Positions 52,130 through 64,000 of a stretch of DNA of 64,000 nucleotides are shown here, piece by piece. The stretch is from Gammaproteobacteria bacterium. GTDB lineage: Bacteria > Pseudomonadota > Gammaproteobacteria > Acidiferrobacterales > Sulfurifustaceae. A model generated the notes under the pieces. It ran no database searches. It was not told where the DNA came from and worked only from the letters and a program-made list of their open reading frames with translations. The stretch covers positions 1 through 64,000 of the forward strand of contig JACQFZ010000028.1 of NCBI GenBank assembly GCA_016199745.1, written 5' to 3'. Within the stretch, counting starts at the first letter, position 1. Each line of letters begins with the position of its first letter. Made by a program: the position numbers and the translations under genes.

Positions 52130-53125
52130 ATGAGAATCGGACCTTACACGTTAAGGAATCATCTCTTTGTCGCGCCTATGGCCGGTGTTACCGATCGGCC
52201 GTTCCGACAATTGTGCAAACGTCTTGGCGCCGGCATGGCCGCGTCGGAGATGGTTTCGTCCAATTCGCTGCTCTGGGGTAGCGACAAGACGCGTCGTCGC
52301 GCCGATCACGCCGGTGAGGACGAACCGCGCACGGTACAAATCGCCGGCGCCGAACCGGCGATGATGGCCGAAGCGGCGAAGCTGAACGTCGACCGCGGAG
52401 CGCAGATCATCGACATCAACATGGGTTGCCCGGCCAAGAAAGTTTGCAACGTGATGGCCGGCTCGGCGCTGCTACAGCACGAAGCATTGGTCGCGCACAT
52501 TCTCACGGCGGTGGTAAAAAGCGTCGATGTACCGGTGACATTAAAAATCCGCACCGGCTGGGATCGCGCGCACAAGAACGGCGTGACGATCGCGCGCATC
52601 GCCGAAGACTGCGGCATTCAATCGCTCGCCGTGCACGGGCGCACGCGCGCCGATCTTTACCAAGGCGACGCCGAATACGAAACCATCGCCGCCATCAAAG
52701 CGGCGATCAAAATTCCAGTGATCGCTAACGGCGATATCACCACACCGGAAAAAGCCGCGGCGGTGCTGAAACAAACCGGTGCCGATGGCGTCATGATCGG
52801 CCGCGCGGCCCAGGGAAACCCGTGGATTTTCCGGGAAATTTGGCACTATTTACAGACCGGCGAGCAGCTGCCATCACCGCCGGTGACCGAAGTGCGCGAC
52901 ACGCTGCTCGATCATCTGGCCAATCTGTACGCGTTTTACGGCGACTACACCGGCGTGCGCATGGCGCGCAAACATATTTCTTGGTACAGCAAAGGACTGA
53001 TCGGTGGCGCCGCGTTTCGCAATCGCGTGAATCGCGTCGAGACCATCGACGAACAACTGGCATTGATCCGCGAATTTTTCGATCGGCAATTGCACGGTCC
53101 GATCGCCACCGAGCTCGCCGCATGA
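52130..53125 (+). CDS. dusB: tRNA-dihydrouridine synthase B
   Basis: 331 aa FMN TIM-barrel. VAPMAGVTDRPFRQLCKRLGA, INMGCPAKKVCNVMAGSALL (active-site Cys), VHGRTRADLYQG and IANGDI are family motifs. Reduces a specific uridine in the tRNA D-loop. Overlaps fis by 4 bp, the classical dusB-fis operon. Confidence 0.95.
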   Translation: MRIGPYTLRNHLFVAPMAGVTDRPFRQLCKRLGAGMAASEMVSSNSLLWGSDKTRRRADHAGEDEPRTVQIAGAEPAMMAEAAKLNVDRGAQIIDINMGCPAKKVCNVMAGSALLQHEALVAHILTAVVKSVDVPVTLKIRTGWDRAHKNGVTIARIAEDCGIQSLAVHGRTRADLYQGDAEYETIAAIKAAIKIPVIANGDITTPEKAAAVLKQTGADGVMIGRAAQGNPWIFREIWHYLQTGEQLPSPPVTEVRDTLLDHLANLYAFYGDYTGVRMARKHISWYSKGLIGGAAFRNRVNRVETIDEQLALIREFFDRQLHGPIATELAA

Positions 53126-53361
53126 AAGAAAAGAAAATCCTGCTGTCGACCCACGTTAAGAATTCTCTCGAACGGTATTTTCACGACTTAGACGGTGAGA
53201 AAACCACCGGCGTTTACGACATGGTCATGGCTGAAGTCGAGCGGCCGCTGCTCGAGGCGGTCATGCGTCACGTCAAGAGCAACCAATGTCGCGCCGCCGA
53301 GCTGCTCGGCATCAATCGCAACACCTTGCGTAAGAAGCTTAAGCTCTACAAGCTTAATTAA
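53122..53361 (+). CDS. fis: Fis nucleoid protein
   Basis: 79 aa from ATG 53122 ([20 protein letters not shown]), overlapping the dusB stop by 4 bp; the longer frame upstream is read-through of dusB. The N-terminal beta-hairpin region is shorter than in E. coli (98 aa); the C-terminal helix-turn-helix is intact ([20 protein letters not shown]). Bends DNA and activates stable RNA promoters. Confidence 0.95.
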   Translation: MKEKKILLSTHVKNSLERYFHDLDGEKTTGVYDMVMAEVERPLLEAVMRHVKSNQCRAAELLGINRNTLRKKLKLYKLN

Positions 53362-53438
53362 TCGTAAATTGGCGCTTCCTGCGCCGCCGTGCCTCGGCTA
53401 TAACGTCGATGCACATTCCATTAAAAGCTACAGACAAT

Positions 53439-55010
53439 ATGACGATCATCAAACGCGCCCTCATTAGCGTGTCGGATAAAAGCGGCGTTGCCGATTTCGC
53501 GCGCGCGCTGGCGGCACGCGGCATTGAAATTATTTCCACCGGCGGCACCGCCCGCTTGCTCGCGACCAGCGGCATTCGAGTTGTCGAAGTATCGGAGCAC
53601 ACCGGTTTTCCGGAAATGCTCGACGGTCGGGTGAAGACGCTGCATCCGCGCATTCACGGCGGCGTGCTCGCGCGGCGCGACGACGAGGCCCACATGCAAG
53701 CGCTACGCTCGCATGACATTCCGACGATCGATCTGGTCGTGGTCAATCTTTATCCGTTCGAGCAAACCGTGGCGCAACCGAATTGCGCGTTCGAAGATGC
53801 GATCGAAAATATCGACATCGGCGGACCGACGCTGTTGCGCGCGGCAGCGAAGAATCATGCCGCAATTACCGTTGTCGTCGATCATCACGATTATCGCTTG
53901 GTGCTCGATGAGTTACGCACGAACAGCGGTCAAGTCGGCGACGCGACGCGCTTTCGGTTAGCGGTAAAAGCGTTCGAGCACACGGCGCGCTACGACGGCG
54001 CCATTGCCAATTATCTCGGTACCCTCAGCGCTGACGGTGCGCGCCGTGACTTTCCGCGTACGTTCAATGTGCAATGGGATCACGCGCTAGATTTACGTTA
54101 CGGCGAGAATCCGCATCAGCGGGCGGCGTTTTACATCGAGCGTCAACCGCCAGCGGGATCGATTGCGGCGGCGCGTCAGTTGCAAGGCAAAGAACTGTCG
54201 TACAACAACATCGCCGACGCCGACGCCGCGCTCGAATGCGTCAAATCATTCGACGCGCCGGCCTGCGTGATCGTGAAGCATGCCAACCCGTGCGGCGTCG
54301 CCGTCGCGGCCAATCTGTACGATGCTTACGACCGTGCCTACGTCACCGATCCGACATCGGCGTTTGGCGGCATCATCGCCTTCAACCGCGCGCTCGACGC
54401 CGCCACGGCCAAAGAGATCCTCGCGCGCCAGTTCGTCGAAGTGATTATCGCGCCGACGATCGACCCGGCGGCGCTGACAGCGTTGGCCGACAAGGCCAAT
54501 GTGCGTGTACTGGAATGCGGCGAAGCGTCGCCGAAAACGACCGCCGGCTGGGACATCAAACGGGTACAAGGCGGCATCCTTGTTCAAGATTTCGATCACG
54601 CCTCGCTCAAGCCCGGCGACCTCAAGGTAGTCACCCGCCGGCAACCGACCGAAGCGGAAATGGGCGATTTGCGGTTCGCCTGGAAAGTCGTCAAATTCGT
54701 CAAATCCAACGCCATCGTCTATGGCAAAGACAACCGCACGATCGGCGTCGGCGCCGGCCAAATGAGCCGGGTCTACAGCAGCCGCATCGCCTCGATCAAA
54801 GCGCACGACGCCGGCCTCGACGTTCGCGGCAGCGTAATGGCCTCGGATGCATTTTTCCCGTTTCGCGATGGACTGGATCAAGCGGCGGAAGCCGGTATTA
54901 CCGCGGTGATTCAGCCTGGCGGCTCGCTACGCGATGAAGAAATTATCGCCGCCGCCAACGAGCATAAAATCGCTATGATTTTCACCGGCATGCGCCACTT
55001 CCGACACTAA
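53439..55010 (+). CDS. purH: Bifunctional AICAR formyltransferase / IMP cyclohydrolase
   Basis: About 523 aa from ATG 53439 ([16 protein letters not shown]); an in-frame ATG at 53409 is possible and neither has a strong ribosome-binding site. N-terminal MGS-like cyclohydrolase ([30 protein letters not shown]) and C-terminal formyltransferase ([19 protein letters not shown]). Catalyses the last two steps of IMP synthesis. Followed by purD. Confidence 0.96.
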   Translation: MTIIKRALISVSDKSGVADFARALAARGIEIISTGGTARLLATSGIRVVEVSEHTGFPEMLDGRVKTLHPRIHGGVLARRDDEAHMQALRSHDIPTIDLVVVNLYPFEQTVAQPNCAFEDAIENIDIGGPTLLRAAAKNHAAITVVVDHHDYRLVLDELRTNSGQVGDATRFRLAVKAFEHTARYDGAIANYLGTLSADGARRDFPRTFNVQWDHALDLRYGENPHQRAAFYIERQPPAGSIAAARQLQGKELSYNNIADADAALECVKSFDAPACVIVKHANPCGVAVAANLYDAYDRAYVTDPTSAFGGIIAFNRALDAATAKEILARQFVEVIIAPTIDPAALTALADKANVRVLECGEASPKTTAGWDIKRVQGGILVQDFDHASLKPGDLKVVTRRQPTEAEMGDLRFAWKVVKFVKSNAIVYGKDNRTIGVGAGQMSRVYSSRIASIKAHDAGLDVRGSVMASDAFFPFRDGLDQAAEAGITAVIQPGGSLRDEEIIAAANEHKIAMIFTGMRHFRH

Positions 55011-55101
55011 AAAAGTGACGCATTAGGCCTGGTCGGATGGCAAGAACTTGGCCTATTATGAAAGCGATCCCTAGCGGCTTTCGTTTTGCTAATAATTAGT
55101 T

Positions 55102-56394
55102 ATGCAAATCCTTGTCATCGGTAGCGGCGGCCGCGAACACGCGCTGGCGTGGAAACTAGCGCAATCGCCCAAGGTCGATCACGTTTATATCGCCCCCGGC
55201 AATGCCGGCTCGGCGTTGGAACCCGGCTGCGAACATCTGCGAATCAACGCCGATGATATCGACGCGCTCGCCCGCTTCGCCCACGAACGCGAAGTCGCAT
55301 TCACCATCGTCGGCCCCGAGGCGCCGCTGGTAGCCGGCATCGTCGATCGCTTCCGGGCCGATGGTTTACGCGTCTTCGGCCCGACCCAAGCCGCCGCCCA
55401 GCTCGAAGGCTCCAAAGCCTTCAGCAAAGACTTCCTCGCCCGCCATCGCATTCCAACCGCCGCTTACCAAACCTTCACCGACAGCAGCGCTGCCATTGCT
55501 TACGTCAAAAAGATGGGTGCGCCGATCGTAATCAAGGCGGACGGTTTAGCCGCCGGCAAGGGTGTGGTGGTGGCCCAGACCGAGGCCGAGGCGATCGGCG
55601 CCGTAAAGGATATGCTCGAAGCCAATGCCTTCGGCGACGCCGGCGCACGCGTCGTCATCGAGGAATTTCTGGCGGGCGAAGAGGCCAGCTTCATGGTCAT
55701 GGTCGATGGCCAGCACATCCTGCCGCTCGCTACCTCGCAAGATCACAAACGTGCCAACGACAACGACGAAGGCCCGAACACCGGCGGCATGGGCGCGTAC
55801 TCGCCGGCACCGGTGGTAACGCCCGAGATTCACGCGCGCATCATGCGTGACATCATCGAACCGACCGTGCGCGGCATGGCGGCGGAAGGACGCGCTTACA
55901 CCGGTTTCCTCTACGCCGGACTGATGATCGGCAGCGACGATACGCCCAAAGTGATCGAATTCAACTGCCGTTTAGGCGACCCCGAAACCCAGCCCATTTT
56001 GATGCGGTTGCGCTCGGATCTGGTCGAGTTGGTCGAGGCCGCCGTCGACGGCCGGCTCGATCGCGTCCAGGCGCAGTGGGACCCACGGCCGGCGCTCGGT
56101 GTGGTCATGACCGCTGCAGGTTATCCGGGCAATTATCCCAAGGGCGAACCGGTCGGCGATCTGCCGCCCGACACCGCCGACTGCAAGGTTTTTCACGCCG
56201 GTACCATTTATAAAAACGGGCTGATCGTCACTAACGGCGGCCGAGTGTTGTGTGTCACCGCCCTCGGCGATACAGTCGGCGCCGCACAACAACGCGCATA
56301 CGACGCCGTGCGCCGCATTCGCTGGACTCACATGCATTACCGCACTGATATCGGTTACCGCGCGATCACGCGCGAAAAAGCCAAAAAAGCGTAG
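55102..56394 (+). CDS. purD: Phosphoribosylamine-glycine ligase
   Basis: 430 aa ATP-grasp. MQILVIGSGGREHALAWKLAQSP start, IKADGLAAGKGVVVAQT phosphate loop, EEFLAGEEASFMVMVDG, the PNTGGMGAYSPAP motif and IEFNCRLGDPETQ. Joins glycine to phosphoribosylamine. Last gene of the purHD unit. Confidence 0.96.
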   Translation: MQILVIGSGGREHALAWKLAQSPKVDHVYIAPGNAGSALEPGCEHLRINADDIDALARFAHEREVAFTIVGPEAPLVAGIVDRFRADGLRVFGPTQAAAQLEGSKAFSKDFLARHRIPTAAYQTFTDSSAAIAYVKKMGAPIVIKADGLAAGKGVVVAQTEAEAIGAVKDMLEANAFGDAGARVVIEEFLAGEEASFMVMVDGQHILPLATSQDHKRANDNDEGPNTGGMGAYSPAPVVTPEIHARIMRDIIEPTVRGMAAEGRAYTGFLYAGLMIGSDDTPKVIEFNCRLGDPETQPILMRLRSDLVELVEAAVDGRLDRVQAQWDPRPALGVVMTAAGYPGNYPKGEPVGDLPPDTADCKVFHAGTIYKNGLIVTNGGRVLCVTALGDTVGAAQQRAYDAVRRIRWTHMHYRTDIGYRAITREKAKKA

Positions 56395-56485
56395 GCACCC
56401 CGATCAGCCGTCGTTGTGGTCACTTTCGCGCAGGCGGGAATGACGAACCTGCGCTTATTAGTTGGGGCCTCCTTAGCCACCGACC

Positions 56486-56609
56486 CGAATGGCACTTAAC
56501 TTAAGGAAGTCCTGAATAAGCCATGTAGGATGGGCACAACCCATCGTTGTCATATCTTGATGGGCTACGCCCATCCTACAATCGCAACCTCCTTAAGTAA
56601 GAGCCATTG
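56486..56609. mobile_element. MITE-like element with nested inverted repeats
   Basis: About 124 bp between purD and purE. Outer imperfect inverted repeat (AATGGCACTTAACTTAAGG at 56488-; partner 56588-56608) and inner perfect 12-bp arms TGTAGGATGGGC/GCCCATCCTACA at 56524-56580. Flanked by a direct repeat GCCACCGACC (56476-56485 and 56610-56619), a candidate target duplication. No coding capacity. The inner arm type is a common proteobacterial repeat. Confidence 0.7.
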
Positions 56610-56658
56610 GCCACCGACCTCTTAATCGATCATTTAATTTTTAGGAACACACAACATC

Positions 56659-57171
56659 ATGACCAAACCCTTCGTCGCTATCCTCATGGGTTCGGATTCC
56701 GATCTCGACACCATGCAGTCCGCCATCGAAATACTCGACAAGCTCGGCATCGACCGCGAAGTGCGCGTGCTGTCGGCACATCGCACACCGGACGCAACCC
56801 ACGCGTTCGTGAAAGATGCGGACAAGCGTGGTTGCACCGCCTTCATCGCCGCCGCGGGCATGGCGGCGCATCTCGCCGGCACGGTCGCAGCGCTGACGGT
56901 GAAACCGGTGATCGGCGTGCCGATCGAATCGGGGCCGCTCAAAGGTCAGGACGCGTTGTTGTCGACCGTGCAAATGCCCGGCGGCATTCCGGTCGCGTGC
57001 GTTGCTATCGGCAAGGCCGGTGCTAAGAACGCTGCCTATCTAGCCGCGCAGATCATGGCGACCACCGATAGCGCGCTGGCGCAAAAGCTGCTCGATGAGC
57101 GCAAAGCGAACGCCGCTGAGATCGCCGCTAAGGACAAAGCGGTACGCGAGCGTTTTAATACGCGCGCTTGA
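56659..57171 (+). CDS. purE: N5-carboxyaminoimidazole ribonucleotide mutase
   Basis: 170 aa. [16 protein letters not shown] (substrate loop), SAHRTPD (catalytic His) and [14 protein letters not shown] are the class I PurE motifs. Moves the carboxyl group to make CAIR. The usual partner purK is not next to it; tsaC follows instead. Confidence 0.95.
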   Translation: MTKPFVAILMGSDSDLDTMQSAIEILDKLGIDREVRVLSAHRTPDATHAFVKDADKRGCTAFIAAAGMAAHLAGTVAALTVKPVIGVPIESGPLKGQDALLSTVQMPGGIPVACVAIGKAGAKNAAYLAAQIMATTDSALAQKLLDERKANAAEIAAKDKAVRERFNTRA

Positions 57172-57188
57172 CCCTACTGCCATACTAA

Positions 57189-57230
57189 CCGCCCCCACCC
57201 TAGCCCGCCCCCGCTGCGCAGGGTAGGGAA
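57189..57230. repeat. Fragment of the C-rich repeat family
   Basis: CCCCCACCCTAGCCCGCCCC then CGCTGCGCAGGG: resembles the reverse complement of the right end of the 18.8-kb element. Only one end is present. Confidence 0.5.
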
Positions 57231-57253
57231 CAGGAAACGGCAATAGAAAACTC

Positions 57254-59978
<2,725 letters not shown>

Positions 59979-60128
59979 CGCCCCTCCCTTTATTTGGCGC
60001 GGAACTCCGCGCGTATCTTAGGGCAAGCGGCACCGCCGCGCCCAGCCCGCGTGCGTCCTTCTGACCAGCGCAGGCAATCGCTACAATGAACGGTATTCGT
60101 AACTTCTAAAATTCTAAAAGGAAATCAC

Positions 60129-60530
60129 GTGGACGAGAATCAGTTGCCACAAGACATCGAACCGACATTACGTATCGTGCCAATGCCGAAGGATACCAAT
60201 TCCGCCGGCGATATTTTCGGCGGCTGGATTATGTCATGGGTCGATGTCGCCGGCGCCATCGCCGCCCAACGCCGGTCCAAGGGCCGCGTCGCCACCGTTG
60301 CCGTCAACGCTTTTCAATTCAAGAAGCCGGTATATGTCAGCGACGTCGTTAGCTTTTACGCTAAAGTCGAGCACGTCGGCAACACCTCGTTGACGATAGG
60401 CGTGCGCGTGTATGCGCAACGCGGTTGGCGCGATAAAAACCATGACGAATCTGTGCTGGTGACCGATGCGACGCTGACCTACGTCGCGCTCGATGCGCAG
60501 GGCAAAAAGCGGTCGGTGCCGACAAGTTAG
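60129..60530 (+). CDS. yciA: Acyl-CoA thioesterase, YciA type
   Basis: 133 aa, GTG start behind AAAAGGAAA. Single hotdog domain: RIVPMPKDTNSAGDIFGGWIMSWVDVAGAIAA holds the conserved Asn-x-x-Gly-Asp-x-F-G-G-W motif and active-site Asp. Hydrolyses acyl-CoA esters. Monocistronic. Confidence 0.93.
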   Translation: MDENQLPQDIEPTLRIVPMPKDTNSAGDIFGGWIMSWVDVAGAIAAQRRSKGRVATVAVNAFQFKKPVYVSDVVSFYAKVEHVGNTSLTIGVRVYAQRGWRDKNHDESVLVTDATLTYVALDAQGKKRSVPTS

Positions 60531-60755
60531 CTTTTATGCTTGATGGTCCTATCGTAAGCAGGGTTCTTTTCCCGCAAGGGAAGAATGAGGAGGGATATTT
60601 ACAGTATGGTTAAGACCCCTTCGCTCTTGTCCTCTCCTAATGCAACGGACCCCACCCCCTTACCCAACGCGCGTTACCAATTTCTGAGACTGTCCGAATA
60701 TTTTTCTTATACGCTTGCTGCGTAGAGCCGCGGTTGAGCGGGCGCTGCGAACTAA

Positions 60756-61205
60756 CTACTGAGTAAGACCTACGGAACCTTCGACTGTCGGTTTGCTGCT
60801 AGCGGTTCCGGGAATTGGCAACACCACGCCATCTTGCGTCACGGGCGGAATATTTTCAAAAAGAATGCCCTGGCCGACCATTACGTTTCCGGTATTAGCC
60901 ATATTCCAGATGGTGTCGGCGTTTCCGCCAAAGAAGTCAGAAACGTTACTCTCACCAAAATACTTATTATCGAAATTCCGATACAAGCGGGCGAAGCTTG
61001 GCGCTTCCATCTCCGAATTTAACAAGCGCTGATAGCGGCGTGCGTCGTAATACTCAAGGCGGTAGGTATCATCCGGACTGCAGCCTGCGTATTTAAGGTT
61101 GTCGCCGCCGTAGAGAAACAACACAACGCCAACGACGAGACCCAATGTCAAAAGCTTCCCTTTGTGCTTAGCAATAATTCTTAACACGGTGACAAGGTCT
61201 TCCAT
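60756..61205 (-). CDS. Hypothetical protein with one membrane span, partner of a DUF6402-like gene
   Basis: 149 aa. N-terminal amphipathic part then a span at ~18-35 (LLTLGLVVGVVLFLYGG); the rest (from ~40) is hydrophilic with Tyr/Asp-rich sequence RLEYYDARRYQRLLN and a Pro-rich C-terminus, presumably outside the membrane. I recognise no family. Stop of the upstream gene is 2 bp away, so the two are one operon. AT-richer than its neighbours. Confidence 0.75.
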   Translation of the reverse strand: MEDLVTVLRIIAKHKGKLLTLGLVVGVVLFLYGGDNLKYAGCSPDDTYRLEYYDARRYQRLLNSEMEAPSFARLYRNFDNKYFGESNVSDFFGGNADTIWNMANTGNVMVGQGILFENIPPVTQDGVVLPIPGTASSKPTVEGSVGLTQ

Positions 61206-61207
61206 GA

Positions 61208-62062
61208 CTACACCTCCAACACCAGCGGCTGGAGCAACCGCTCACGATGGACGTCGGAGTAGATAACGAAGTCCCCACCTCGACCGTATTTATCTTGATA
61301 GCTTCGAAAATCGTCGTTCTGCACGGCGTATAGCCGCTCTGCCGGCTCGTCTTCCTTGTTGGCGTACTTCTCTTCTATCTCAATATCCCACCGCAGCTGT
61401 ACACCACGGGCAACACCTTGAAAGCCCCAATAGCCAAGAGGCTGCGATATAAGATCAGTCGCGTCATCGTTGAAGTCGTAAGTGTCTCGCAGGTACACAC
61501 CGACCGCGTCTATGGCGATGCGATTGCGTCTGGGCTTGAGTGGCGTAACTATGCCGGTGACCGCCAGCTTTAGAACCGCTTTGCCCATTGCACCGTAAAA
61601 GTCGTCGAGTGGGTCGGAGAGGCTACCTACTTCGATTCGATTGACTTGGCAGGTTTTGTCTAGCACTTTGCCGGGTTGAGAAAGGTCTCCAAAGCGCCAG
61701 GGCGAAGTATTAGTTGGATTTACCGGAACGATAAGCTCCCGTAGCCGGTTTAGCCCCGCTGGCGTTTTCCAACCGTTAAAAAGTTGCTGATAAGCCTTGT
61801 TCACGCGCGAAAACCCTAGTGCCCACTTCATCGTCACGATTTGCTCATCGATATGGAAAGCCGACATCGTTCGCGGATCGGTTTTCCCTTCTTTGACACT
61901 CTGGGGCATCTCGTACACGGAATTCGCAAACCACCGTCGCATGACTTTGGCAGCAACCGGCCAACCTAACCTCTTATCCATTACGTCGGGAATGTCAGTA
62001 ATTCGGAAGACCCTAACTTTCTCTGGTTTGGCAACCTTGGCGGTGGCCTCTGCGGAAGACAT
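61208..62062 (-). CDS. DUF6402-like protein
   Basis: 284 aa, no signal peptide or span. The centre and end, PLGYWGFQGVARGVQLRWDIE, NDDFRSYQDKYGRGGDFVIYSDV, match my memory of the DUF6402 family, which is found in accessory gene sets of Proteobacteria, often near type VI secretion or polymorphic-toxin genes. No VgrG, PAAR or toxin gene is visible here. The neighbouring genes have higher GC, so the pair may be acquired. Function unknown. Confidence 0.65.
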   Translation of the reverse strand: MSSAEATAKVAKPEKVRVFRITDIPDVMDKRLGWPVAAKVMRRWFANSVYEMPQSVKEGKTDPRTMSAFHIDEQIVTMKWALGFSRVNKAYQQLFNGWKTPAGLNRLRELIVPVNPTNTSPWRFGDLSQPGKVLDKTCQVNRIEVGSLSDPLDDFYGAMGKAVLKLAVTGIVTPLKPRRNRIAIDAVGVYLRDTYDFNDDATDLISQPLGYWGFQGVARGVQLRWDIEIEEKYANKEDEPAERLYAVQNDDFRSYQDKYGRGGDFVIYSDVHRERLLQPLVLEV

Positions 62063-62353
62063 AGCAAAATCCCTTTGTTGTTATGTGAGGCGGATATCTT
62101 GCCTGGAACTATGCCGTATTTGGTAGACACTTTAAGTACGATTTAATTTGCCGGGCGCCTCACTCGGGCGGTACAACTCTCACAAACGATCGATCAGCTC
62201 AGTAACGGATCCCGGTGCGCGCATTACATCACTGCCCGGACAAGATAACCGCTCAACGCACAGGCTGATAGATAGGCGCAATTCTCCCTTCAGAGCAGAC
62301 ATGAATCTTCTTCTCGCAAATCGGTGTGGAACCCCTAGAAACAGGAGGAGATC
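62063..62353. other. Intergenic region, nothing recognised
   Basis: About 290 bp, AT-richer, likely holding the promoter of the DUF6402-like pair. No gene or RNA seen. Confidence 0.4.
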
Positions 62354-63109
62354 CTAACCCTTCTTCAACGACTCCATAAACGGCGTAATGAAGTCCATCG
62401 GCAACGGAAATACGATGGTCGACGTGCGTTCGTTAGCGATGCCCGCCAACGTCTGTAAATAACGCAGCTGCAGCGCCTGCGGACTACGGCTGATCTGCTC
62501 GGCAGCCAGAACCAGTTTCTCCGCCGCTTGCAGCTCACCTTCGGCGTGAATGACTTTCGACCGGCGGGCACGCTCGGCCTCCGCCTGCTGCGCAATCGCC
62601 CGCACCATGGTGGGATCGATGTCGACGTGCTTTATCTCGACGCTCGTGACTTTGATACCCCAGGCGTCGGTCGCCGAATCGAGAATGCGTTGAATATCGG
62701 TGTTGAGCTTATCGCGCTCGGCCAGCATTTCGTCGAGCTCGTGCTTGCCTAACACCGAGCGCAGCGTCGTCTGCGCCAATTGACTGGTGGCAGCGTAGTA
62801 GTCTTCGACCTGAATGATGGCGCGCTGCGGTTCGATCACGCGAAAGTACAGCACCGCGCTCACCTTCACCGACACGTTGTCACGCGAGATGACGTCTTGC
62901 GGTGGCACGTCCATGACGATGGTGCGCAAATCGACCTTCACCACCTGCTGCACGCCCGGGATGATCAACACCAGCCCTGGGCCCTTTACCTTCCAAAAGC
63001 GCCCAAGCATAAACACAACGCCGCGCTCGTATTCACGAAACACGCGAATCGCCGATATCACAATGAGCGCCAACAGCGCGACCACAAATCCCCACGTCGT
63101 AATTACCAT
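62354..63109 (-). CDS. Slipin/stomatin-like SPFH membrane protein
   Basis: 251 aa from ATG 63109 ([38 protein letters not shown]). N-terminal hairpin span, SPFH domain (~25-180) with [30 protein letters not shown], then a short coiled coil and C-terminal [15 protein letters not shown]. Pairs with the NfeD protease gene ending 1 bp upstream; in archaea such NfeD proteases cleave the stomatin C-terminus. Distinct from the anchorless SPFH protein in the NAD operon. Confidence 0.94.
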   Translation of the reverse strand: MVITTWGFVVALLALIVISAIRVFREYERGVVFMLGRFWKVKGPGLVLIIPGVQQVVKVDLRTIVMDVPPQDVISRDNVSVKVSAVLYFRVIEPQRAIIQVEDYYAATSQLAQTTLRSVLGKHELDEMLAERDKLNTDIQRILDSATDAWGIKVTSVEIKHVDIDPTMVRAIAQQAEAERARRSKVIHAEGELQAAEKLVLAAEQISRSPQALQLRYLQTLAGIANERTSTIVFPLPMDFITPFMESLKKG

Positions 63110-63110
63110 A

Positions 63111-64000
63111 TCAACGACCCTCCGTTTGTTCCGGCTCAACTCTCAACGTTAGACCGTCGATACCGACGACCCGTATCCGCTGTCCGTTCGTTACCGGCGC
63201 TGATGTAAGCGCCTGCCACTCTTCGCCACGCACACGTACGCGGCCCCGTTCGACGAATGCCTCAAGCGCTTCGCCGATTAAATCGATCATCTGTTCGCGG
63301 CCGGACACTACCGCGCGCCGACTGGCGCGCAACGCCAACGTGACAATGCTGACGAACATCGCCGTGCTCAGTACGGCGGCAGCGGCGATCAGCTGCCAGG
63401 CGATGTCGTAACCTTCGACACCGCGGTCGAGCAGGATCACCGAACCAACGACGAAAGCGATGACACCGCCGATACCGAGCGCACCGAAGCTCGGCATGAA
63501 TACCTCAGCGACCATGAAAGCGATGCCGAGCATAATTAGACCGAGACCGGCGTAGTTGATCGGCAACACGTTGAAGGCGTACAGCGCCAGCAGCAAACAA
63601 ATGCCGCCGATCACGCCGGGCAAAACGAAACCGGGATTCCACAGCTCGAAAAACAAACCGTAGATACCCAGCATCATCAGGATGTAAGCGACGTTGGGGT
63701 CAGTGATGACCGAAAGAAATTTATTGCGCCAATCCGGCTCGAATGTTTGCAACTCGGCGCCGGTTAGCGCCAACCGAATTTTTTTGCCGCCGATATCGAC
63801 CACACGACCGTCGACCTTTTTCAGCAGGTCGGCGACATCGGTCGCGATCAAATCGGCCACCTTGAGACGCAGCGCCTCGCTCGCCGGTAACGATGCCGCG
63901 TCGCGTACCGCCTGCTCGGCCCATTCGACGTTACGACCGCGCATTTGCGCGAGCCCACGGATGTAAGCGATCGCATCGTTCAACACTTTATGGCTCATAG
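63111..64000 (-). CDS. NfeD-family membrane protein, ClpP-class serine protease (partial)
   Basis: Runs off the right edge; the ~295 visible residues are the C-terminal part. They begin near the end of the ClpP-like protease domain ([42 protein letters not shown]), followed by about five spans (from [21 protein letters not shown]) and a cytosolic OB-fold NfeD domain ([18 protein letters not shown]). The catalytic Ser/Lys would lie outside the window. Forms an operon with the slipin. Confidence 0.92.
   Translation of the reverse strand, partial: MSHKVLNDAIAYIRGLAQMRGRNVEWAEQAVRDAASLPASEALRLKVADLIATDVADLLKKVDGRVVDIGGKKIRLALTGAELQTFEPDWRNKFLSVITDPNVAYILMMLGIYGLFFELWNPGFVLPGVIGGICLLLALYAFNVLPINYAGLGLIMLGIAFMVAEVFMPSFGALGIGGVIAFVVGSVILLDRGVEGYDIAWQLIAAAAVLSTAMFVSIVTLALRASRRAVVSGREQMIDLIGEALEAFVERGRVRVRGEEWQALTSAPVTNGQRIRVVGIDGLTLRVEPEQTEGR

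Overview
The window is a chromosomal piece of a gammaproteobacterium, fairly GC-rich. The core block aroQ-accB-accC, prmA-DUF3426-dusB-fis-purH-purD, purE-tsaC-hemF, with DsbD/CutA and a CecR/Ybh-like efflux operon, has a gammaproteobacterial gene set and order. I suspect an uncultured lineage near Acidiferrobacterales/Chromatiales, but no rRNA is present to confirm this. I see no tRNA, rRNA, CRISPR array or intact IS element.

Layout. (1) 49-8492, minus strand: an eight-gene NAD salvage operon led by a NrtR-type Nudix regulator with two tandem 21-bp palindromic operators, then an SPFH protein, a NAD-kinase-like protein, nicotinamidase, PncB, NadE, NadM-Nudix and a cysteine hydrolase with an extra C-terminal piece. 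(2) 8.5-14.1 kb: a gene-poor stretch with a VapBC pair, a lipoprotein, an amidase-domain protein and three degraded gene remnants. (3) 14.1-21.2 kb: a TetR-controlled tripartite ABC-2 efflux operon, interrupted by a 210-bp repeat element. (4) 21.3-41.7 kb: an unusual secretion locus: a 2849-aa DUF4347/LEPRxLL surface protein with three blocks of seven repeats (predicted beta-propellers) and cadherin-like domains, a GGDEF-EAL enzyme, a HlyD adaptor, a divergent SecA paralogue, a PqqD-like/M50 protease/lipoyl fusion, a GAF-GAF-TM-HlyD fusion and a TolC. No RTX-type ABC exporter is present. Each of its three transcription units starts behind a good sigma-54 -24/-12 sequence. (5) 41.9-60.5 kb: housekeeping genes (cutA-dsbD-tlpA, aroQ, accBC, ppc, prmA, dusB-fis, purHD, purE, tsaC, hemF, yciA) plus a REC-TM-OmpA-like fusion. 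(6) 60.7-62.1 kb: two AT-richer accessory genes (one DUF6402-like). (7) 62.3-64.0 kb: an SPFH/NfeD pair, the NfeD gene running off the window.

The secretion locus is the most interesting system. My reading is that the giant protein is made with an N-terminal LExRxLL signal, handled by a dedicated SecA-like motor and the PqqD/M50/HlyD membrane protein, and displayed through TolC with HlyD-type adaptors, under sigma-54 control and with c-di-GMP input from the co-transcribed GGDEF-EAL protein. The gene content and promoters are visible in sequence; the mechanism is inference.

Several repeat families are scattered between genes: C-rich hairpin elements at 18.8, 33.7, 34.1, 47.2 and 57.2 kb, one pair of which flanks a DUF559 nuclease gene as near-identical inverted repeats, and a 124-bp MITE-like element with a candidate 10-bp target duplication at 56.5 kb. 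Coordinates of short sites were counted by eye and may be off by one or two bases.
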